Shown here piece after piece: positions 53,282 through 61,632 of a DNA stretch of 64,000 nucleotides (within the stretch, counting starts at the first letter, position 1; each line of letters opens with the position of its first letter). The translations under genes were made by a program, and so were the position numbers. A model generated the notes under the pieces. That model searched no databases. It saw only the letters and a list, made by a program, of their open reading frames with translations, and was not told the DNA's origin. Source of the stretch: Subtercola lobariae (GTDB taxonomy: Bacteria; Actinomycetota; Actinomycetes; Actinomycetales; Microbacteriaceae); the NCBI RefSeq assembly GCF_014640255.1, contig NZ_BMGP01000002.1:1-64000 (forward strand), given 5' to 3'.

Positions 53282-54328
53282 ATGCGACTTGGCGTGACGA
53301 TCGACTACTCCGACGATTTCAGTGTCGCGGCGGCTGAGACTGTCGAATTCGAGCGCGTGGGCGCCGAGGTGGTGGCCGTCTCCGAGGCGTACTCGTTCGA
53401 CGCGGTGAGCCGGCTCGGCTACCTTGCCGCAGTGACGTCGACCATCACGCTCACGTCGACGATTCTGCCCATCTACTCGCGCACACCCACGCTCATCGCC
53501 ATGACGGCGGCCGGGCTCGATTCGGTGTCGGGAGGCCGGTTCGAACTCGGGCTCGGCAGTTCGGGCGCGCAAGTCATCGAAGGATTTCACGGGGTGCCGT
53601 TCACGGCCCCGCTCGGGCACCTGCGCGAGACGGTGGAGATCTGCCGCTCGGTGTGGCGCCGCGAACGCGTGGAGCACGTGGGCAAGAACTACCGCATTCC
53701 GCTGCCCGCTGATGAAGGCACGGGGCTTGGAAAGCCGCTGAAGATCATCAACGAGCCGGTGCGACCGAGCATCCCCATTTCACTTGCTGCGCTGACGCCG
53801 CGTGCGGTGGCACAAGCGGCAGAGATCGCTGACGGCTGGCTGCCGATCTTCTACCACCCCGACCACGCCCGAGCTGCCTGGGGTGACGCCCTCGACGCCG
53901 GGCTCGCCAAACGCGACCCGGCCCTCGGCGCGCTCGACACCATCGTGTCGATTCCGTTGTACATCGGCGAGCACGGTGACCGGATGCTCGATGCCTACCG
54001 TCAGCGCATAGCGCTCTATGTGGGTGGCATGGGTGCACGCGGCGCTAACTTCTACAACGACCTCGCCGTGCGGTACGGCTATGCCGACGAGGCCGCTCGC
54101 GTGCAAGAGCTGTACCTCGCCGGCGAGAAGGCGGCTGCCGCCGAGGCGGTGCCCGACGACCTCGTGCGCGCGACCGCACTGATCGGCACCGAGTCTCAGG
54201 TGGCGGAGCGCCTTGCGGCGTTCGACTCCGCCGGCGTGACGACTATTCTCGCGCAGCCCCTCGCCCAGACGGCTGCGGCACGCATCGAGTCGATCGAGGC
54301 GCTGCGGGCGCTCGCTCCGCGCCCCTGA
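53282..54328 (+). CDS. LLM-class F420-dependent oxidoreductase
   Basis: The 348-residue TIM-barrel protein begins MRLGVTIDYSDDF and has VVAVSEAYSFDAVSRLGYLAAVTSTI, LPIYSRTP and SGGRFELGLGSSGAQVIEGFHG, which identify the actinobacterial F420-dependent LLM group. The substrate is unknown. I use the ATG at 53282, 7 nt after AAAGG; ATGs at 53279 and 53267 are also in frame. It lies at the edge of the degraded metI region and converges with the MmyB-type regulator. Confidence 0.87.
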   Translation: MRLGVTIDYSDDFSVAAAETVEFERVGAEVVAVSEAYSFDAVSRLGYLAAVTSTITLTSTILPIYSRTPTLIAMTAAGLDSVSGGRFELGLGSSGAQVIEGFHGVPFTAPLGHLRETVEICRSVWRRERVEHVGKNYRIPLPADEGTGLGKPLKIINEPVRPSIPISLAALTPRAVAQAAEIADGWLPIFYHPDHARAAWGDALDAGLAKRDPALGALDTIVSIPLYIGEHGDRMLDAYRQRIALYVGGMGARGANFYNDLAVRYGYADEAARVQELYLAGEKAAAAEAVPDDLVRATALIGTESQVAERLAAFDSAGVTTILAQPLAQTAAARIESIEALRALAPRP

Positions 54329-54358
54329 GCCGACAATCCGGCCGCGGCCAGGCCGCGA

Positions 54359-55207
54359 CTAGAACACCTGCGACCGAACGCCGCCGGGCGCCGCGAACGA
54401 CGCCAGAAAGGCGAGCTTCTCGGCGCAATCGGTGTCGGGCTGCGGGTGGTAGATGACGAGCATCACGCCGTCTGTGCCCGACACGGCGAGCTTCTCGCGG
54501 TCGAGCGCGAGCCTCCCGACCTGTGGGTGGTCGAGCGTCAACCGCGCCCCGGCGCGCGGCCCCACGTCGTGCCGGGCCCAGAGCGTTCTAAATTCGGGGC
54601 TCGACAGCGACAGTTCGCCGACGAGTTCGATTACCCGCGGGTCGTCGATGTCGGTGCCGATCGAGCGGCGAAAGCCGGCCAGCAGCCCCTCGGCCGCGGC
54701 CTCCCAGTTCGAGAACAGCGCCTGCTCTGCCGGGTCGAGAAACACGTCACGCAGGCGGTTCGCGCCCGGCACCAGCGTCGGTGACAGCGCCGCCGCCAGC
54801 GGGTTCGACGCCAGAACATCGAGGTATCGCCCCTCGATGAACGCCGGAAACGGCAGCGCCGCCACGAGCCGAGCGGTACTCGCCGGCACCGACTCTGCCT
54901 TGGGCTGCGAGCGCCGGGCTTTCAGGCGCGGTGGATGCTCGGCCGCGAGTTGCAGCAGATAACTCTCGTCTTCGAGCTGAAGCACCCGCGCTATCGACCG
55001 CAGCACCTGCCCCGACGGATTACGATCTCGCCCCTGCTCGAGCCGCAGGTAGTACTCGGCACTGATTCCCGACAGCATCGCCACCTCTTCGCGCCGGAGC
55101 CCCGGCACTCGCCTCGCCTTCAGCACCGGAAGACCCACGGTCTCGGGCGTGACAAGCTCACGCCGAGCGCGCAAGTACTCCCCCAGCGCGTTCGGTTCTT
55201 CGGCCAT
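54359..55207 (-). CDS. XRE-family regulator with MmyB-like ligand domain
   Basis: The 282-residue protein has an N-terminal helix-turn-helix (LRREEVAMLSGISAEYYLRLEQGRDRNPS, residues 33-62) and a C-terminal domain with DPAEQALFSNWEAAAEGLLAGFR and DHPQVGRLALDREKLAVSGTDG, the MmyB type, which binds a fatty-acid-like ligand. Such regulators commonly face an SDR gene, as here (224 bp divergent), and repress it. The start ATG lies 6 nt after a TAGGGT box. Confidence 0.92.
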   Translation of the reverse strand: MAEEPNALGEYLRARRELVTPETVGLPVLKARRVPGLRREEVAMLSGISAEYYLRLEQGRDRNPSGQVLRSIARVLQLEDESYLLQLAAEHPPRLKARRSQPKAESVPASTARLVAALPFPAFIEGRYLDVLASNPLAAALSPTLVPGANRLRDVFLDPAEQALFSNWEAAAEGLLAGFRRSIGTDIDDPRVIELVGELSLSSPEFRTLWARHDVGPRAGARLTLDHPQVGRLALDREKLAVSGTDGVMLVIYHPQPDTDCAEKLAFLASFAAPGGVRSQVF

Positions 55208-55213
55208 AGGGCA

Positions 55214-55219
55214 ACCCTA
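55214..55219 (-). promoter_or_regulatory. Leaderless-type -10 box for the MmyB-type regulator
   Basis: On the minus strand TAGGGT is followed by 6 nt and the ATG at 55207. Confidence 0.6.
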
Positions 55220-55368
55220 GGCAGGCGGCCCCGTTTCTGACTACTCCCTGTCGGTACCAGTATCAGCGGGGAGCTGGTTCGCGCCGGGTCCGGGCCTGAG
55301 AATCAGTAGTGGCCGGGCATCCGCTGGCCGAAAGCAGCAGGAAGCCGCAGCAACCAGCAGCACCACCC

Positions 55369-55408
55369 AGACTCAGCACACAAGACTCAGCACACAGACT
55401 GAGCACAG
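55369..55408. repeat. 14-nt direct repeats in the regulator/SDR divergent promoter
   Basis: AGACTCAGCACACA occurs twice in tandem (55369-55382 and 55383-55396) and a third, diverged copy follows. CTCAG-CACACAGA-CTGAG within them is a small inverted repeat. Placement just before the SDR ribosome site suggests an operator for the adjacent regulator. Confidence 0.5.
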
Positions 55409-55430
55409 CCTCGAACCAAGGAGAACCACC

Positions 55431-56207
55431 GTGGCACCACTCGCCCTCATTACCGGAGCATCATCGGGAATCGGCAAGGCCTTCGCCGAGCGCCTCGCCG
55501 CCGACGGCTACGACCTCATCGTGGTGGCGCGCCGCCGCGACAGGCTCGAGGCCCTTGCCGCTTCGTTGCCCGATGTCTCGGTCGAGGTCATTGTCGCCGA
55601 CCTGGCGACAGACGCCGGCATCGACCTGGTCTCGGGCCTCGCCTCGAGCCGCCCGCTGAACGTGCTGGTCAACAACGCCGGGCTGGCGCACTACAAGCCC
55701 CTCGCGCAACTGCCCGTGAGCGAGGCACGCGAACTCACCCAGGTGAAAGTGGTCGCACCCACTTTGCTCACCCACGCCGCCGTACCCGGCATGCTCGAGC
55801 GCGGTGAGGGAACCATCATCAACGTGGCCGGCATGATCGCCTTCTCGGGCCCCGCGCCCGCGGCCGCGCCTCAGGGCCAGCGCGCCATGTACACCGGTAC
55901 GCTCGCCTACACGGTCGCCATGGCGCAAACGCTCCACGCCGAACTCGAGGGCACCGGAGTGAACGTGCACGTCGTCTGCCCGGGCATCGTGGCCACCGAG
56001 TTTCACGAGGTGCAGGGCATGGATCTCTCGGCCCTCCCCCGCATGTCGCCCGAAGATGTTGTCACTGCGGCCTTCGCCGGCATCGCGCTCGGCGAGGTCG
56101 TGAGCGCTCCGGGCGTCGGCGACTACCGCCTTCTCGAGAGCGTCTTCGGTGCCGACCTCGCGGCCTTCCACGGGCAGAGCCCCGAGCTCGCAGCGCGTTA
56201 CCGGTAG
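55431..56207 (+). CDS. SDR-family oxidoreductase lacking the usual catalytic lysine
   Basis: The 258-residue protein has a classical SDR Rossmann fold: ALITGASSGIGKAFAERLA, ADLA, NVLVNNAGLAHY, and a catalytic-loop region INVAGMIAF (Ser of the tetrad replaced near here). The active-site motif YxxxK reads YTGTL, so the lysine is Leu. This should abolish normal dehydrogenase chemistry unless another residue compensates. Start GTG 55431 has AAGGAG upstream. It is divergent from the MmyB-type regulator and overlaps the end of the next minus-strand gene by 10 nt. Confidence 0.88.
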   Translation: MAPLALITGASSGIGKAFAERLAADGYDLIVVARRRDRLEALAASLPDVSVEVIVADLATDAGIDLVSGLASSRPLNVLVNNAGLAHYKPLAQLPVSEARELTQVKVVAPTLLTHAAVPGMLERGEGTIINVAGMIAFSGPAPAAAPQGQRAMYTGTLAYTVAMAQTLHAELEGTGVNVHVVCPGIVATEFHEVQGMDLSALPRMSPEDVVTAAFAGIALGEVVSAPGVGDYRLLESVFGADLAAFHGQSPELAARYR

Positions 56208-57118
56208 CGGTTGTCGCCGCCGCCGGTGCTGACGCCGCCGCCCGAGCGGAGTGCCCGCACGAGCAATCCGTTGGCCCACAGAGGCTCGCCGTCGCTGTGG
56301 GCCAGCGCCGAAAGCGCGCTGGCCGCCGGTACGCTCCCCGTCGCGCCGCCTGCTGCCGCGCCGCCTGCTGCCGCGCCGCCTGCTGCCGCGCCGCCTGCCG
56401 GTACGCTCCGTGCCGACGTGCCACCATACCCGTCGGTCGATGGATGCTCGCTATACAGCAGAAAAGCGCCCCGCGCCGTGACCGTGCCGATGTAGCTCTT
56501 CAGCTCGCGCTGCGTCGACACCTCAGAACCCGGAAGCAGCCCGCCTGAACCCGGCGGCTCGAGAAACACGTAGTCGTCTTCGCGAACGTCGGCGAGCTGG
56601 TCGAAGAGCGGGCGGGCATCCACTCGCACATCGCGGTCTGCGAGCAGCCCCCCGACGGCCCGCACGTTCGCTTCGTCGAAGGCGACGGTGTCACGGCCGT
56701 AGCGTGCGGTAGCGAAGTCGTCTGCGGTGTTAGCCAGTCCGCTGCCCTGAGCGGTGCCGCAGAGGTAGATGAAGCGGGCGGCGCGTTCGGCGTCGCTGAT
56801 CTCGACGCTCCGGCGAACCTCGTCGAAGTGCGAGCGGGCGTGCCGCGCCGCATGCTCGAGCACCCGCGCCGCTATCTCGTCGACGGCTCCAGGCAGCGCG
56901 CGCCACACGGCAAGCAACTCGGAGGAGGCGCTGTGCAGCCGGTAGCCGGCGTCTGAGTGGTGGCGCATCATGACGAGTGCACGAGCCCCGCTGCCGAGAA
57001 ACGCCTCGTCGTAGTCGCCGAAGAATTCGGGCACGGTTCGCAGCACGAGGTCGTCGGACCGTCGCCTGCTCGCGCCGAAGAGGTAGGGCGGCGCAGGAGA
57101 GGAAATATTCGCCGTCAT
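56198..57118 (-). CDS. D12-class (Dam-like) DNA adenine methyltransferase homologue lacking the catalytic motif
   Basis: The 306-residue protein follows the order of Dam-family motifs but with lost key residues. FLGSGARAL near residue 42 replaces the SAM-binding FxGxG/A core; HSASSELLAVWRALPGAVDEIAARV fits the NDIN..LI..Y..I segment with the acidic pair lost; ERAARFIYLCGTAQGSGL fits the fixed R-A-xx-xYL..T..NGL segment; DYVFLEPPGSGG stands where active enzymes have DPPY. A pentapeptide AAGGA repeat (15-nt unit, 56345-56399) and a Gly-rich tail follow. I infer a non-catalytic relative, perhaps a DNA-binding protein. It begins 10 nt after a TAGGCT box. Confidence 0.6.
   Translation of the reverse strand: MTANISSPAPPYLFGASRRRSDDLVLRTVPEFFGDYDEAFLGSGARALVMMRHHSDAGYRLHSASSELLAVWRALPGAVDEIAARVLEHAARHARSHFDEVRRSVEISDAERAARFIYLCGTAQGSGLANTADDFATARYGRDTVAFDEANVRAVGGLLADRDVRVDARPLFDQLADVREDDYVFLEPPGSGGLLPGSEVSTQRELKSYIGTVTARGAFLLYSEHPSTDGYGGTSARSVPAGGAAAGGAAAGGAAAGGATGSVPAASALSALAHSDGEPLWANGLLVRALRSGGGVSTGGGDNRYR
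56345..56399 (-). repeat. 15-nt tandem repeat in the Dam-like gene
   Basis: GCCGCCTGCTGCCGC repeats three and two-thirds times, encoding AAGGA pentapeptides. Confidence 0.9.
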
Positions 57119-57685
57119 GACGGGTTCAAGCCTACGGCTGCGTGGGGCTAGGTGCGCGCCTGCGACTGCGTGCAGCTGGCTCTGTGCCGCTGGCTGCGTG
57201 CAGCTGGCTCTGTGAGGCTGGCGGAGCGCCGCCGGCTGGCCGCTGTCGCCGAGACTGCGACTTCCTGCTCCGTCAGCCCGGAGAGGAAATCGCTCGGCTC
57301 GTCAAACGCTCAAGACTCGTCTGAACGCATTGATCGGCGCTTTTTCAAAGAATGCCACGAGTTATCAAAGAATCAGTGACGCTCTCCACCGGGCTGCGAA
57401 TCGAACCGCTCATGATGAGTCTTGGTGTGGGTGAATCTAACGTGCACATTCCTTGGCAGCCACAGACTGCGGAATGTTCTCTACTACCCCCATGCGGCCT
57501 CCGCCTTCGCGGTCAAGCTCGCAGCCGCAACCATAGCACACTCACTACGGTACTGCCCGCGCGCGGTCGAGGTCACCGTCGCGGTCGCGGTCGCGGTCTC
57601 GCACGGTCGCGCGGTCGCGTCGCGCACGGTCGCGGTCGCGGTCGCGAACGCCGGCCCCGCCGCCTGACGCGGCTAGGCTTGAACC
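57119..57685. other. 567-bp gap without a recognised gene
   Basis: Contains a 21-nt direct repeat (CTGCGTGCAGCTGGCTCTGTG at 57166 and 57194), a CATTCC/GGAATG hairpin near 57449-57475, and a run of CGGTCG-type hexamers (about 57560-57650). I found no tRNA-like fold. Frames here are open only in low-complexity sequence. Confidence 0.6.
57674..57679 (+). promoter_or_regulatory. Leaderless-type -10 box for the phosphopantetheinyl transferase gene
   Basis: TAGGCT, then 6 nt, then the GTG at 57686. Confidence 0.65.
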
Positions 57686-58300
57686 GTGACCTCGGGGTGC
57701 GACATCTGGGTAGCCGATCTTCGGCCCGAAACAGCAGTCGATCTGGCGTTTCTGAACGAGGTCGAGTCGCGCAGACGGGCCGAGTACGTCTTCGCCGCCG
57801 ATCGAGCCCGCTTCACCCTCGGCGTCGTGCTCTCTCGCCGGGCGGTGGCAGCAGTTCTCGGCATCGACCCGCGCGCGGTCGACATCGATCGGAGCTGCCC
57901 GCGCTGCGGCGCTCCACACGGAAAAACACTGCTCCCCGCTACCGGCCTTCACCTTTCGGTATCGCATTCGGCCGATCTCGTTGCGGTGTCTGTGACGGCC
58001 GCAGGGCCCGTGGGAATCGACGTCGAGCGAATCGACGACCCTGCACCCGCCGGGCTGCACGAATTGCTACTCGGACCGGGCGAGACCGCCGCCACCCCCG
58101 CTGCGTTCTACGCGCTCTGGTGCCGTAAAGAGTCGGTGGTGAAGGCCACGGGCGAAGGGATGCGCGTTCCACTCACGTCGGTGAACGTCGCTGACCTGGG
58201 CGCCCAGGTCAGCGACCTCAGCCTTCGAGAGGGGTACGCCGCCGCGCTCACGGTACTCGGCGGCGAGGTGGTGATGCCGAGCATCCACTTCGCGGCGTAG
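57686..58300 (+). CDS. 4'-phosphopantetheinyl transferase (Sfp/HetI type)
   Basis: The 204-residue protein has HLSVSHSADLVAVSV, the metal-binding GIDVERID (near residue 112) and the C-terminal FYALWCRKESVVKATGEG, the three blocks of Sfp-type transferases. It attaches 4'-phosphopantetheine from CoA to carrier proteins of fatty acid, polyketide or non-ribosomal peptide synthesis. It is not adjacent to such synthases. Start at the GTG set by the -10 spacing. The stop is 7 nt from the convergent amidohydrolase stop. Confidence 0.92.
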   Translation: MTSGCDIWVADLRPETAVDLAFLNEVESRRRAEYVFAADRARFTLGVVLSRRAVAAVLGIDPRAVDIDRSCPRCGAPHGKTLLPATGLHLSVSHSADLVAVSVTAAGPVGIDVERIDDPAPAGLHELLLGPGETAATPAAFYALWCRKESVVKATGEGMRVPLTSVNVADLGAQVSDLSLREGYAAALTVLGGEVVMPSIHFAA

Positions 58301-58307
58301 CCAAGCC

Positions 58308-59300
58308 TTACAGCCCGAACAGCTTCTCTGCGTTGACGTGCGCGATCTTTTCTTTGTCTTCGTTCGAGAGGTTCGCGTTCTCTAAGAAGTCGGCCGCGCC
58401 GGCCTGGGAGACGAACGGGTAGTCGACGGCGTACATGATGCGGTCGACGCCCAGCAGTTCGATGCAGAATTGCAGTTGGGCCTGGCTGAACATTCCGCTG
58501 GGGGTGACGTGCATGTTCTCACGCAGGTACTCGCTCATGGTGCGATCAAGGCCTGTGGTCTTTTTCGGCATGGCTTCGTCGAGGCGCTCGAGAAAGAACG
58601 GAATCATCTCGCCCCAGTGGCCGAGCACGAACTGCAGGTTCGGGTATTTGTCGAACGTGCCCGAGAGCACGAGATGCAAGAAGTGCACGGCAGTTTCTTG
58701 GTGCCAGCCCCAGGCGACGGTCTCGAACCGGGTGGTCACGAGATTCTCGAGGCCTGCGTAGTTCGAATTGCTGGTGGCGAGCGGCGGGGCCGCCGGGTGA
58801 AGGTAAATGGGCACATCGAGCCGGGCGGCACGCTCGAGAACGGGGTCGAACTTCGGCTCGTCGAGAAAGAGGTCTTCGGTTCGTCCGTTGATCATCGTGC
58901 CCACGAAGCCGAGTTCGGTGATCGAACGCTCGAGTTCGTCGGCGGCGGCCTCGGGCGCAATGGTGGGCAGCGCGGCGAAACCGGCGTATCTACCCGGGTG
59001 GCGTTCGACGGTCGCGGCCAGCCAGTCGTTCGAGGCCTTCACCAGGTCGACCGCCACGTCGGCCGGCAAGAGCTGGGCGGTGAGCACCGAGAGCACCTGG
59101 GTGGTGATGCCATTGGCATCCATGTCTGCCAGGCGAACATCGTCGACGTCGAGCAGCTGCTCTGCGCTCGGCGAGTACGGCGCACCGCGCTCGTGGTCGA
59201 AGGCGTCGTTGAACCACGGCGTGAGTTTGGCTGAGTTGGCCGCGCTGGCCTTGGCGATGTCGAGGTTCAGAAAGTGCTCTTCGAGCGTGATGATCTTCAT
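58308..59300 (-). CDS. Amidohydrolase-family protein (gamma-resorcylate decarboxylase-like)
   Basis: The 330-residue protein begins MKIITLEEHFL, the metal-site segment of Amidohydro_2 proteins such as 2,6-dihydroxybenzoate decarboxylase, followed by VPIYLHPAAPP (His) and VLGHWGEMIPFFLERLD (His and Glu). Decarboxylation of an aromatic or alpha-amino-beta-carboxy acid is the common reaction; hydrolysis is also possible. It stands alone, divergent from no identified partner, so the substrate is unknown. Confidence 0.85.
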   Translation of the reverse strand: MKIITLEEHFLNLDIAKASAANSAKLTPWFNDAFDHERGAPYSPSAEQLLDVDDVRLADMDANGITTQVLSVLTAQLLPADVAVDLVKASNDWLAATVERHPGRYAGFAALPTIAPEAAADELERSITELGFVGTMINGRTEDLFLDEPKFDPVLERAARLDVPIYLHPAAPPLATSNSNYAGLENLVTTRFETVAWGWHQETAVHFLHLVLSGTFDKYPNLQFVLGHWGEMIPFFLERLDEAMPKKTTGLDRTMSEYLRENMHVTPSGMFSQAQLQFCIELLGVDRIMYAVDYPFVSQAGAADFLENANLSNEDKEKIAHVNAEKLFGL

Positions 59301-59374
59301 GTGTTCAAGTGTCTACGCCCCGCGATGCCCGGGCCTAGAGCCGCAGCGCCATACTGTGCGCAGCTTTTTGGCCG

Positions 59375-60391
59375 TTATGCACTACGAATGGTGTTGCGGC
59401 CGCCCTGTTTCGCCGCATACAACGCGGTGTCGGCGCGAGCCGAGAGCGCCGAGATGGCGGCGCTATCGGCGCCCGAACCGATCGCTGCGCCGATGCTCAC
59501 CGTGGTCTGCGGATGCGTCGCCTGATGCTCGAGCTGTTCGCGAAGCCGCTCAGCGAGCGCCATCATGTCACTCTGACCGAGCACAAGGCAGAACACCGCG
59601 AACTCCTCGCCGCCAGTACGCACGGCAACATCGGCCTCGCGCATGGTGCGCACGATGGTCGCCGATGTTGCGCGCAACACGTCGTCGCCCACGGCGTGCC
59701 CGAATTGATCGTTGATGGCCTTGAAATGGTCGAGGTCGAGCAGAATGCAGGCGAGTTGCTGACCGGTGCGCCTCGAAACGCTATCGAGCAGCGGAACCTG
59801 CACCTCCATGCCGCGCCGGTTCAGCAGCCCGGTCAGCGAATCGGTCAGCGCGAGGTTGAGGGCCGTGTCTCGAGCCTGCTCGAGAAACTGGCGCTGCCGA
59901 ATCAGCAGAAACGAGCTCGTGACGGCCAGGCCGAGAAAGACCAGACACGCGGCGAGCGGGTTGGCGCCACGCGAAATGATGACGCTGAGGGCGAGCAGGT
60001 AACCAAATGCGCTCAGAATGATGCCCATGCGGTAGGTGTCGAGCACCGTGACGGCCATCGTGAGCGAGAGCACAGAGAACGACGCGATGACGGGCAGACC
60101 CTGGTTGGTGATGGCGTATGCGACGAAGCTCACGCAGACCATGGCGGCCACAATCAGAATGCGCCCGGGCATGTGCGTCGCAATGGTGCGCCCCCGCACG
60201 GCGAGAGCAACGACGGCGGCGCTCAAAGCCAGAAAACCGAGCACCAGACGCACCCACAACGGGTGAATGTCGACGAAGATCGCCAAGACCCCGTAGAGCA
60301 CCGCAGTCTCTACCGCGAGAATCTGCACCACTCTCGAACGAAAAACCAGCTGCGAGACGTCGGCGGTGTGCTCAACCGTCGATGCATTCAT
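59375..60391 (-). CDS. Membrane GGDEF diguanylate cyclase
   Basis: The 338-residue protein has about six N-terminal helices (residues 15-180) forming a membrane sensor, then a GGDEF domain with the catalytic motif RTGGEEFAVF near residue 280. Five residues before GGEEF is READ, the RxxD inhibitory I-site, so product feedback is likely. It makes cyclic di-GMP. The ATG at 60391 has AAGGAA 6 nt upstream. No partner phosphodiesterase is nearby. Confidence 0.93.
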   Translation of the reverse strand: MNASTVEHTADVSQLVFRSRVVQILAVETAVLYGVLAIFVDIHPLWVRLVLGFLALSAAVVALAVRGRTIATHMPGRILIVAAMVCVSFVAYAITNQGLPVIASFSVLSLTMAVTVLDTYRMGIILSAFGYLLALSVIISRGANPLAACLVFLGLAVTSSFLLIRQRQFLEQARDTALNLALTDSLTGLLNRRGMEVQVPLLDSVSRRTGQQLACILLDLDHFKAINDQFGHAVGDDVLRATSATIVRTMREADVAVRTGGEEFAVFCLVLGQSDMMALAERLREQLEHQATHPQTTVSIGAAIGSGADSAAISALSARADTALYAAKQGGRNTIRSA

Positions 60392-60524
60392 GGCTGTTCC
60401 TTAAGGGCGAAAAGTGATGTCAGCAAATACGGCTGACTCGAACTTACCCCTATTCGGGCGGTGTTCGAGCGAGGTTCGCAGTAAACCACAAGGCGAATCA
60501 CTGCTCACGAACATGCGCTCTGCT

Positions 60525-60530
60525 TACGGT
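60525..60530 (+). promoter_or_regulatory. Leaderless-type -10 box for the esterase gene
   Basis: TACGGT, then 7 nt, then the ATG at 60538; this makes a nearby GGAGG coincidental (2 nt from the start). Confidence 0.55.
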
Positions 60531-60537
60531 GGAGGTC

Positions 60538-61569
60538 ATGAGTGATACGGCTGGCCCCGCGGCCTCTCCTCCCGGCTGGCATTTGGCACTGCGATCGTTG
60601 TTCAAAGGCACCCCGGTGTGGGCGTTTCGGGCCGGAATGTTTCTCATCCAGAGCTCTGAGACGAAACGCATGAACGTCGACCCCATTGCGGGGGTTCGCG
60701 AAACGAACGACATCGCGTATGTGGGCGACGGGCATCCACTGCACCGGCTCGATGTGTTGGCACCAGAGACTCTCGCGGCTGATGAGGTGGCGACGGATGC
60801 CCGTGCCGAGCTACCGGTGTACATCTACTTTCACGGTGGCGGGTGGACCTCGGGCGACAAGCAGACCGTCACGAAATACTGCGCACACCAAGCCGCTGCG
60901 GGAATGGTGGTGGTGAATGTGAATTACCGCAAGGCCGGGCGCTTTCAGATGAACCATCTCGTCGAAGACGCTGAGTCGGCGGTGGCGTGGGTGCATGAGA
61001 ACATCCACAGCTACGGTGGAGATCGCACCCGCGTGGTGCTCGGTGGAGACTCGGCCGGCGGTCATATCGCAGCGCTGTTGACGGCGGCATCGAGCAACCC
61101 CGAGCTGCGCGACCACTTCAGCATGCCCGCCACTCCCCGGTTCGGCGGAGTTCAGGGCCTCGTTCTGCACTGCAGTGCGGTCGATCTGTCGATGCTCTTC
61201 GATAAGGCGCCGATTCTGAGCACGGGGTTCATTCGGCTGCTGCACCCCAAAGGGTCAGGCCTTTCGGCGGCGAACCGTTCGTTGCGGGTGGCTGCGAAAT
61301 ACCTGTCGCCCATCGAGTGGGTGAAGTCCGATCATCCGGCAGTGTTCGTTTCGACCTCAGAACGCGACTACTTCTACGACTCGAACGTGAAGTTCATCGA
61401 CCGGTTACGTGCGGCCCTCGTGCCAGTCGAGACACTCATTTACGGCAGCGAGAACCGTAATACGCGGCACACCTGGCAGCAGAACTTTCGGTTCGCCGAA
61501 TCACAAGCGGTGTACCGACGGCTGACGGAGTTCATCGAGCGTGTGACGGCGCCGGTGAGCGCGGTCTAG
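60538..61569 (+). CDS. Alpha/beta hydrolase (esterase/lipase, HGGGW type)
   Basis: The 343-residue protein carries the hormone-sensitive-lipase oxyanion motif YFHGGGW (near residue 100), the nucleophile elbow GGDSAGGHIAALL (Ser near residue 180) and a later Asp-His pair region, with HTWQQNF holding the His. It should hydrolyse short acyl esters. An in-frame GTG at 60529 would add three residues. It converges with the antiporter gene. Confidence 0.9.
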   Translation: MSDTAGPAASPPGWHLALRSLFKGTPVWAFRAGMFLIQSSETKRMNVDPIAGVRETNDIAYVGDGHPLHRLDVLAPETLAADEVATDARAELPVYIYFHGGGWTSGDKQTVTKYCAHQAAAGMVVVNVNYRKAGRFQMNHLVEDAESAVAWVHENIHSYGGDRTRVVLGGDSAGGHIAALLTAASSNPELRDHFSMPATPRFGGVQGLVLHCSAVDLSMLFDKAPILSTGFIRLLHPKGSGLSAANRSLRVAAKYLSPIEWVKSDHPAVFVSTSERDYFYDSNVKFIDRLRAALVPVETLIYGSENRNTRHTWQQNFRFAESQAVYRRLTEFIERVTAPVSAV

Positions 61570-61632
61570 CCGGGAGGGCTGGGGTGTGGGCGGCCGGGGC
61601 TGCGCGGGGCCGGGCTGCGGGCGGGGCTGGGC

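Noticed and set aside
57449-57475. CATTCC/GGAATG hairpin as a small RNA or riboswitch
   Set aside because: The stem is short and bulged, no promoter or terminator frames it, and it matches no known class.
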